Shown one piece after another: positions 56,601 to 64,000 of a DNA stretch of 64,000 bases. The notes beneath the pieces are model-generated. The model was not told where the DNA came from. It saw only the letters and a list, made by a program, of their open reading frames with translations, and did not search any database. This DNA is from Bimastos eiseni. Lineage: Eukaryota; Annelida; Clitellata; Crassiclitellata; Lumbricidae. Made by a program: the position numbers and the translations under genes. Location of the stretch: NCBI GenBank assembly GCA_959347315.1, contig OY365815.1:20074803-20138802 (forward strand), read 5' to 3'. Position 1 is the stretch's first letter, and the number at the start of each line of letters is the position of its first letter.

Positions 56601-59600
56601 TTCTTTTACTTCTATTGTTGTGGTAATCAACTTCTCATTTTTCTCCTCTTTCTGTGATAAAGTAATCGTCCCATTTTCTTCAGCTTCAACTGCGGATGTA
56701 CTTAAAGCATTGACTTGTCCTTTTGCTTCTTCTGCGGAAGTAAAGAGTAGCTCCTTTTCTTTTACTGCAACTGTTGATGTTATTAACTTCTCTTTTTCAT
56801 CTCCTTTCTGTGCTGAAGCAATCAACTTCTCCTTTCCTTCTACATCAACTTGTGAAGTACTAAAATTATTCTCTTGTCCTTCTGCTTCTTCTGTTGAAGT
56901 GAATGTCCTGTCTTCATCTTTTACTTCAATTGTTGACGTGATCAATCTCTCTTTTTTCTCATCATTCCATGCTGAAGTAATATTCTCTTTTTCTTCTGCT
57001 GTAACTGCTGAAGTGATCAAAGTATTCCATTGTTCTTCTGATTCTACTGCTGAAGGGAAGAGTCTCTCTTTTTCATTTACTACAATTGTTGACGTGATCA
57101 TCAACTTATCTATTTCCTCTCTGTTCTCTGCTGAAGTAGTCAGCTTTTCCTTTTTTTCTGCTTCAACAGTTGAAGTACTCAAATACTCTTGTTCTTCTGC
57201 TTCTGTTCTTTTCTTCTCTTCCACATCTCTTGCTGAAGTGATGAGTTTCCCTTCATTTTTAACTTCCATTGAAGTGATCAACTTCTTTCCTTCTACTTCT
57301 TCTGCTGAAATGAGCAAGTTATCTTCTTCTTCTTCTGCATCTTCATGTGAACAGACTGAGTGAATTCCATCTTCCAACGTTTTTGCCAAAAAAACTGGGA
57401 CATCTATATTCTCAGTCTCTCCTAGTGAAGTAATTAACTCCTCCTTCTTGCCTGCCTCTGCTGTCAAAGAGATTAAACTCTCCTGTGCTGCTTCAATTTT
57501 CAGCATAGAAGCCAATCCATCCTGTTTTTCTAGATGTTTTGCAGAATAGCTAAGCCTATCATTATCTTCTGGTTGTTCTCTAAAGGAGATCAAACTCTCC
57601 CTTTCTTCCGGTTCTTCTGTTGAAGTGACCAGTCTGTTTCTTTCTTCTTTTTCTGCTGGCCATAAGGTCTTCTTCTTAGTGTCTGCCTCATTGGATGAGA
57701 TCAATATTCCTGTTTCTCCATTTACTTCCAATGATGTGACTAATCTGTCACTTACGAGTCCTACATTTACAGATGATGATTTTGCCTTTTCTTTTAGCTC
57801 TCCTGCATAAGAAGCCAATGTCTTACTTTTACCGTTGTCATCTTCTGTACAGACTAACCCTCCACTTGGCTGTTCTCCCAAAGCACATAACCCCATCTTC
57901 TCTTCCATCTCTTTAGTACAAGACAACAATGTCTCATTGTTATGTACTCCTTCTGCTGACCTTTCCTTTTCTTTTGTATCCCGTGGTGAAGAACCAAAAC
58001 TCATATTTTCCTCAGGAGATGTGTCTTGATCCTTTATCTTTTCCGCTTCAGAAGTCAACCTTTTCTCTTTGTCTTCCTCTTGTGCAGAAGCAGTAAACCT
58101 ATTATTTTCTTCTAATTCCACAAAAGGAATCAACCTATCCATTTCTTTTGTTTCCTCGCTAAAAGAATCCATCCTTACCTCTTCTTGCTCCTCTCCTGCT
58201 GAACTGACCAATTGCTGCATATCTTCCAATGTTTCTTCTGAGGCTAATACCCTCTCTATTTCCTCTTTCGCTCCAGCTGAACTCACAACTGTTTCCTTGG
58301 CTCCTGCATCATCAACTGAAGAAACCATCTCTGTGCTATTGTCTGGCTTGTTCTGGGAATTATCTGCATCGTCTCTAAAACCATTATCATCCTGTGCTGA
58401 TTTCAACACTAAGGCTTTGGTAGTCACACCATCATCATCTCGGTGCAAGGATTCCATGTCCTCATCTTTGGACATACCTGTGTCAGAGAGCTGTAGTACA
58501 GCCATCTGAACAATATTCTCTACATAAGTTTTCACAGAACTATCATCCACCTTCAAATCTGTTGTCACCTTCTGTTTGTTTATAGAACTAAAATTCATTT
58601 TTAGTTCTGTTGAAGCACAAGAACCATTTTCATCTTTCACCTGTGATTGATCATGACTTGATCTGTCACCCAACTGTCCGAAATCTTGTGATTGAAAAAT
58701 GACACTAAAGTCACTATTGATTGCAGCTTCAGCATCAGTTTGATTTTCGATTGTTTCTTGGTTCTGTTTAATACTAGGTAGTTCCTTTTCAGAATTTTGT
58801 GCAATCACACCTTCAGCATTTCTATACAAGGATCCCATGTCCTCACCGTTGGACATACCTGTGTCACATAGTTGTAATAGAGCCATCTGAACAATATTCT
58901 CTACATAAGTTTTCACAGAACCATCATCCACCTTCAAATCCTTTGTCACCACCTTCTGTTCATTGACAGAATTAAAATTCATTTTTAGATCTGCAGAAGC
59001 ATCAGATCCAGTTTCACCTTTCACCTGTGATTGATCATGATTTGATCGGTCACCAAAATCTCCCAAACCTTGTAACAGAAAACGAGCATCAAAGTCACCT
59101 TTGATTGCAGCTTCAGTTTGATCTTCCCTTGTATCTTGGTTCTTTTCAATACTGGGTAGTTTCGTTTCAGGACTTTGTGCAGCTGCATGGTTGCCAGAAT
59201 CAAGACAACTCTCCACAAAACTGCTCAAAGCACCAAATTCAGGGTGGGTTGACTCCTCCCGGCTATGATATTTGTCCTGAAAATGTCCTTTCTCTTTTGC
59301 ATTTTTGTGAACTGGTGACATCATGGAAATTTCACTGTCTGTTGCTGAATCAGTTGTGTAGCAGTCTGATGCAGAAATTCCTGAATCAAACTCACATGAA
59401 ACATCTTTCTTTCCCTTCATATGAATCAATATCTGAGACGGTGTTCCTGATGCCTTCACATCTACAACTGTCTCACCTTTTGATGGGCTTGTTTTTGAAT
59501 CTAACTGTGGCACATTATTCTTGGATCCCACTCCTCCGTGTTCTTGTACATCTTCATTGGGATAAATGTAATAGTCCATTGTGTCAATATGACATTTGAC

Positions 59601-62600
59601 AGGGATTGTACTCTCATCAGAACATGATGAAACTGCCAAATCTTGACTCACATCCTGAAATCCCACATAACCAAAAGTCAGTTTTACATCTGCCACAGTC
59701 TTACTTCCTTCATTTTTAAACATATCATCAACAGGATTTTTTGCTGTCTGTATGTTACTTTTTTCAAGATTGGTCTTAGTTACTTTGTCATCATCCAGTT
59801 TCTTGCCAGTTCCATCCAAAGAGTCAGCATTTGGGTTCAAGAGTGTTTCATGAAGCCCTAGATTTAAACCAAGCAGTGCATTACTAGACTCCAAACAAAG
59901 TTCAACTGTGGGATCACCTGCACAAGACTCAGCCTTGTTTTGCCAAGTCATGTCAGAAGACGTATCTGTTTGGATGTCAAAAGGCACAACACCATTATCT
60001 GCTTTTACATAATTCCAATCCAAGTCATGACTCATCATCATATTTCCTTTTGTTACCTGATACCTCAAAAACTCACTGCTGTCATTTCTTTCACTTGCAA
60101 TGTCATCATCATCAGCTACTTTATCTTTTGACAGAGAATGCTTGGCACTCATTTTCAGAGTGTCGTCATAGTGCATTAATTGTTTTGCACTTGTTTCCTC
60201 ATTTTGAATTACAGGCACCTGTCTGGACTTGACTCCAGAAGCATCAGCTGTCCCGTTGGTGTTCTGTAAGAGATCATTGTATCGCACTTCATCACCTTCA
60301 GCCAATTCTGCTATCATTACATTCTGACTAAGCATATCTGCAGGATAGTCAGTGAAAATGCTTCTTCCATTTTCTTCTTCATCTGCAAATTTCTCCTCGG
60401 GATGAAATTCATTCTTCCTTTCCCTGCTGCTACCTGTAGGTTGATCCTTATTATCTTTGTATTCTATAACTTCCATTTTGTTTTCACACTTGACATTTGA
60501 ATCTGAACCTGAAGGCAGCTGTTTCAGAGTTTCACCATTCTGACAGTTGGCTGATTTCTTTAAAACAGGTATCATGTATTCCAGTTCTAGTTTTCGAATC
60601 TTGTCATAAGAGTTCACAGAATGCTCAGAGTCATGTAACTGACCATAGTTGACCTCACCAACCGACCAACGCCGAAGCAATTGATTTTCTTTGGGGCCAT
60701 CTGAATCATCGTCACCTGAATCATTCCAAACTAAATTAGAATTTTCACCTATTGTTGGAAACACATTACAATGACTAAGAGCCAAGCTTTCAAGGCTGTG
60801 ACTTAGCTGCTTAAAGGTGAAGTCTATTACTGATTTCACTGAGCTTTTAATGCCCAGCCTGTCATTTTCAATGCGATTTCTTTTGCTGTTTTCTTTTAAA
60901 TCTTCAATACATTGAAGCAGTTCCACTGGTTGTTCCTGATGATTGGGCAAATTTAAAGATTTAGTAAAGTCATCTTTAATTTCTACACTAAATGGACTTT
61001 CATCTTCTACATCCTCCTCCACTTCACCCGCTGTGGTTACCAGGGTTTCGATGGCTGCTGTGATAACAACTTCTCCATCCTCCTTCTCCTGGTCTCCATC
61101 ATTCTTCTTCCCTCCTTCATCAGCTGTCAATTTCTGTACAGCCTCATTGTCCTGATCAAATGCTTCAACATCTTTAAAGAGCTCACCATCCCTGAGCAAA
61201 TCCGCCTCTTCTCCACCACACGACATCATATCAAACAATTTTGATGAATTAACTTTTGTATCGGTGTCTATGATAGCAGATTGAGACTCCAAAGAATCCA
61301 CTGGCTGTGCGAATAATTCCCTCTGCACTGGAACCACATCAGATTCCTGAACCAATGGGGTATTAACAGAATCTTGTTTATGCTGAACATGAATTACAGT
61401 CTCCAAGTGGCCTAAAGTCGTCATCTCACAAACCTTGTCATTCAGAGAAGCAGCATGTTTCAAAGTAGTCTCATCAGCACAGCTTATATTTCCAGTGGGT
61501 TCCTTGGGCTGACTGGCATGTGAGAGGGTGGTCGAAACATCAGAGCTTTGTTTTAAGTGGTTGTCAATCATTTGGCAAGATTCACTTGTTTCCTGCAGTA
61601 AGTCTTTGGTCTTTAAAACTCTATCAAGGAATTCCTCATTAGTGCCAGAATGGAGAAATGTTGATGGCTGCTCTGACAGTTTTGGCTTACCAAGTGCAGC
61701 TGGGAGATTTTCACCAGAGAAATCAGGAGAGTCACTCGGTATCAATGGTTTACCCATTTCATCACATTTCAAGAGATCATCACTTCTAGTATTGGCCATC
61801 AGTATGTCAAGGTCTTCAGATGGCGAAAAACCTGATTGCTTGCTCTTTTGTAAAGTCAAAGAAACCAAAGATGCATCAAACGAACCTATTAGAGTATCAT
61901 AATCTTTTCTAACAAGCACCTCTGCATGGGATAAATCATTCCTATCAGAATCATCATTCTTGGACAAATGATCAGAGATTAGAACACGTGAGAAGCCCAA
62001 ACTCTGCCAGTTCTTTGAACGAATCTCAGCTTTACCTTGTGCATCATGCTTCCTTACTGCTGCTTCATCTTCTTCAGTGCAAGGTTCACATAAATCATCA
62101 TTATCAAGTTTCTGAATAGTATCTGATGCTGGAATCACTGACTGACTCTCAGATTGGTCTTTTGAATCTGGGTTATTATTAGGTGTCACATGATCACAGA
62201 CTAGAACACGTGAGAAGCCCAAACTCTGCCAGTTCTTTGCACGAATCTCTGCCTTTCTCGGTGTATCATGCTCCACAACTGCAACGTCCTCTTCAGCGGA
62301 GGGCTCACGTAAATCATCATTCTTTATTTCCTGAATTGTATCTGATGCTGGAAACATAAAAAACTCACTTACTGGCTGGCTGTCAGACAGGTCCTTCAAA
62401 TCAAGGTTATCAGTAGGTGTCACATGATCACAGACAAGGGATAGATCATTCTTATCAGAGTTATCTTTATTGGACAATTGATCAGAGACTAGAACACGTG
62501 AGAAGCCCAAACTCTGCCAGTTCTTTGAACGAATCTCAGCTTTACCTTGTGCATCATGCTTCCTTACTGCTGCTTCATCTTCTTCAGTGCAAGGTTCACA

Positions 62601-64000
62601 TAAATCATCATTATCAAGTTTCTGAATAGTATCTGATGCTGGAATCACTGACTGACTCTCAGATTGGTCTTTTGAATCTGGGTTATTATTAGGTGTCACA
62701 TGATCACAGACTAGAACACGTGAGAAGCCCAAACTCTGCCAGTTCTTTGCACGAATCTCTGCCTTTCTCGGTGTATCATGCTCCACAACTGCAACGTCCT
62801 CTTCAGCGGAGGGCTCACGTAAATCATCATTCTTTATTTCCTGAATTGTATCTGATGCTGGAAACATAAAAAACTCACTTACTGGCTGGCTGTCAGACAG
62901 GTCCTTCAAATCAAGGTTATCAGTAGGTGTCACATGATCACAGACAAGGGATAGATCATTCTTATCAGAGTTATCTTTATTGGACAATTGATCAGAGACT
63001 AGAACACGTGAGAAGCCCAAACTCTGCCAGTTCTTTGAACGAATCTCAGCTTTACCTTGTGCATCATGCTTCCTTACTGCTGCTTCATCTTCTTCAGTGC
63101 AAGGTTCACATAAATCATCATTATCAAGTTTCTGAATAGTATCTGATGCTGGAATCACTGACTGACTCTCAGATTGGTCTTTTGAATCTGGGTTATTATT
63201 AGGTGTCACATGATCACAGACTAGAACACGTGAGAAGCCCAAACTCTGCCAGTTCTTTGCACGAATCTCTGCCTTTCTCGGTGTATCATGCTCCACAACT
63301 GCAACGTCCTCTTCAGCGGAGGGCTCACGTAAATCATCATTCTTTATTTCCTGAATTGTATCTGATGCTGGAAACATAAAAAACTCACTTACTGGCTGGC
63401 TGTCAGACAGGTCCTTCAAATCAAGGTTATCAGTAGGTGTCACATGATCACAGACAAGGGATAGATCATTCTTATCAGAGTTATCTTTATTGGACAATTG
63501 ATCAGAGACTAGAACACGTGAGAAGCCCAAGCTCTGCCAGTTCTTTGAACGTATCTCTGCCTTTCTTTGTGCATCATGCTCCCCAGTTGCATCATCTTCT
63601 TCAGTACAGGGCTCATGTAAATCATCATTATCGAGTTTCTGAATAGTGTCTGATGCTGGAAACACCGATTGACTATCAGATTGGTTCTTCGAATCTGGGT
63701 TATTATTAGGTGTCACCTGATCACAGACTAGAATGCGCGAGAAGCCCAAACTCTGCCAGTTCTTTGAACGAATCTCTGCCCTGCTCAGTGCCTCATGCTC
63801 CCCAAGAGCATGTTGTTCTTCAGTGGAAGGCACAGACAAATCATCATTCTTGATTTTCTTAATAGTATCTGATGCTGGTAAAAGAGAAAACTCAATTCCT
63901 TGCTGGCTGTCAGACAGGTCCTTCAAATCTGGGTTATCAGTAGGTGTCACATAATCAAAGACAAGGGATAAATCATTCTTATCAGATGCTGGAAACACTG
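41664..64000 (-). CDS. Giant repetitive acidic protein, 3' part; one coding exon over 21.2 kb plus last exon
   Basis: Two exons are visible. The first, 42778-64000, is open to the right edge. It ends ACC TAC AG at a GT donor and joins 41664-42237, whose acceptor is TTTTTTGTAG, to read STYRSDPDMYTRS and stop at 41664-41666. About 7,265 residues are encoded here and the N-terminus is outside the window. Order along the protein: tandem 170-residue units (61983-63998), acidic unique sequence with a duplicated block (57370-61950), a 13-residue E/K/T/S array, an EFED-IVLAND array, a 22-residue TGL-SDDKS array, a K-E-A-D-x pentapeptide array, then a Ser/Arg/Asp-rich region with TQT motifs, a coiled-coil segment (43600-43830) and a CKTC pair. 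It is probably largely disordered, a scaffold or cytoskeletal linker. The long-exon tail recalls STARD9/KIF16A, MAP1/futsch or AKAP proteins, but no assignment is secure. Confidence 0.93.
43180..43850 (-). other. Least repetitive C-terminal block: predicted coiled coil and Cys pair
   Basis: Within the giant exon, a helix-rich stretch starts ELDRLRRERERIIELLARDI, continues VELAEAQLHYLIGQADLLLQ and then RAKLELSRQRIESQIRDLER. It has heptad-like hydrophobic spacing. A CKTCGFSG motif follows near 43260-43300, then an REVIEATRWCDP helix. Because it is non-repetitive and well structured, this is the best region for a homology search. The helix with YLIGQADLLLQ reminds me weakly of kinesin-3 STARD9 tails; this is recollection, not an alignment. 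Confidence 0.5.
47960..50500 (-). repeat. K-E-A-D-x pentapeptide array in the giant protein
   Basis: About 850 residues built on a degenerate 5-residue unit (for example EADAKEADVK, DAREADTKEV), seen in DNA as 15-bp units of the type ggcatctgcctcttt on the plus strand. The segment is strongly charged with balanced acidic and basic residues, suited to a long charged helix. Confidence 0.85.
50510..54120 (-). repeat. 22-residue (66-bp) tandem array, about 55 units
   Basis: The unit is close to SEFESEDTGLSSDGKSRTGP plus AK. The core D-T-G-L-A/S-S-D-D-K-S is best kept. Units near 51460-51660 are almost identical in DNA at 66-bp spacing, while others have drifted, so duplication has continued over time. 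The copy number is estimated from length divided by 66. Confidence 0.88.
54120..54730 (-). repeat. ELEFEDIVLANDEKS repeat block, about nine units
   Basis: The units read KSELEFEDIVLANDEKSQT-like with 21-22 residue spacing. They share length, the SELEFE start and the D-E-K-S end with the adjacent 22-residue array, so this is probably the older edge of the same array. Confidence 0.85.
54760..57330 (-). repeat. 13-residue E/K-rich array (EEKEKLITSTxE type)
   Basis: About 860 residues built from units such as AEEKEKLITSTIE, VKEKERLFTSAEE, AEGQENTLSTSAV and EAEEKEKITSSGK. Four different 13-residue modules often recur in that order, giving a ~52-residue higher-order repeat. Confidence 0.85.
58440..59130 (-). 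repeat. Duplicated ~115-residue block with amphipathic helices
   Basis: Two neighbouring blocks share GDRSxHDQSQVK, LKMNFxSxN, DLKVDDxSVKTYVENIVQMA and LQLxDTGMSxxEDM. The helices lie at 58490-58535 and 58871-58916. Confidence 0.85.
61983..63512 (-). repeat. 510-bp tandem triplication in the giant exon
   Basis: Three units (61983-62492, 62493-63002 and 63003-63512) appear essentially identical. Each encodes 170 residues and contains two related halves that both end KAEIR-KNWQSLGFSRVLV. Diverged half-units continue to the right edge, giving eight copies of NWQSLGFSR in view. Confidence 0.95.

Noticed and set aside
61983..63998. CRISPR-like regular repeats
   Set aside because: Units are 510 bp, coding and contiguous in a eukaryotic exon, with no repeat-spacer pattern.

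Overview
The window is nuclear DNA from an intron-rich metazoan, AT-rich, with GT-AG introns plus one minor-class AT-AC intron, tRNA-derived SINEs, decayed L2/CR1-like LINEs and small hAT-type MITEs. The gene set (Rab27, cyclin A, an SRSF10-type SR protein, gephyrin) together with the sequence divergence suggests an invertebrate, perhaps a marine deuterostome or lophotrochozoan. The species cannot be fixed from sequence alone.

Layout, left to right. (1) 1193-5057, minus: a complete five-exon Rab27 GTPase. (2) 7045-15962, plus: a nine-exon cyclin A relative, divergently oriented to Rab27 across a 2-kb spacer. It has lost the MRAIL docking patch and the cyclin lysine that contacts the CDK. (3) 18380-23097, plus: a seven-exon SRSF10-like splicing factor whose RNP1 motif is interrupted by an AT-AC U12-type intron. 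(4) 23395-36491, minus: a complete 18-exon gephyrin (MogA-MoeA fusion), convergent with the SR gene with 297 bp between the stop codons. (5) 41664 to the right edge, minus: the 3' part of a giant gene. One uninterrupted coding exon of more than 21.2 kb and a short last exon encode about 7,265 residues of acidic, low-complexity, multiply repeated protein. Its N-terminus lies beyond the window.

The giant gene is the most unusual object. It has at least five nested repeat systems: a 510-bp triplication at the right edge, an ~80-bp-scale motif repeat inside it, 13-residue, 22-residue and 5-residue arrays. It also has two candidate PKA-anchoring helices, a cluster of TQT-type dynein-light-chain motifs, and a less repetitive C-terminal region with a predicted coiled coil. 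I could not assign it to a family with confidence.

The genes are unrelated functionally (vesicle traffic, cell cycle, splicing, molybdenum cofactor, scaffold), as is normal for animal genomes. All exon boundaries were placed by reading splice signals and checking phase continuity by hand. The four complete genes give whole-codon totals (216, 466, 175 and 699 residues).
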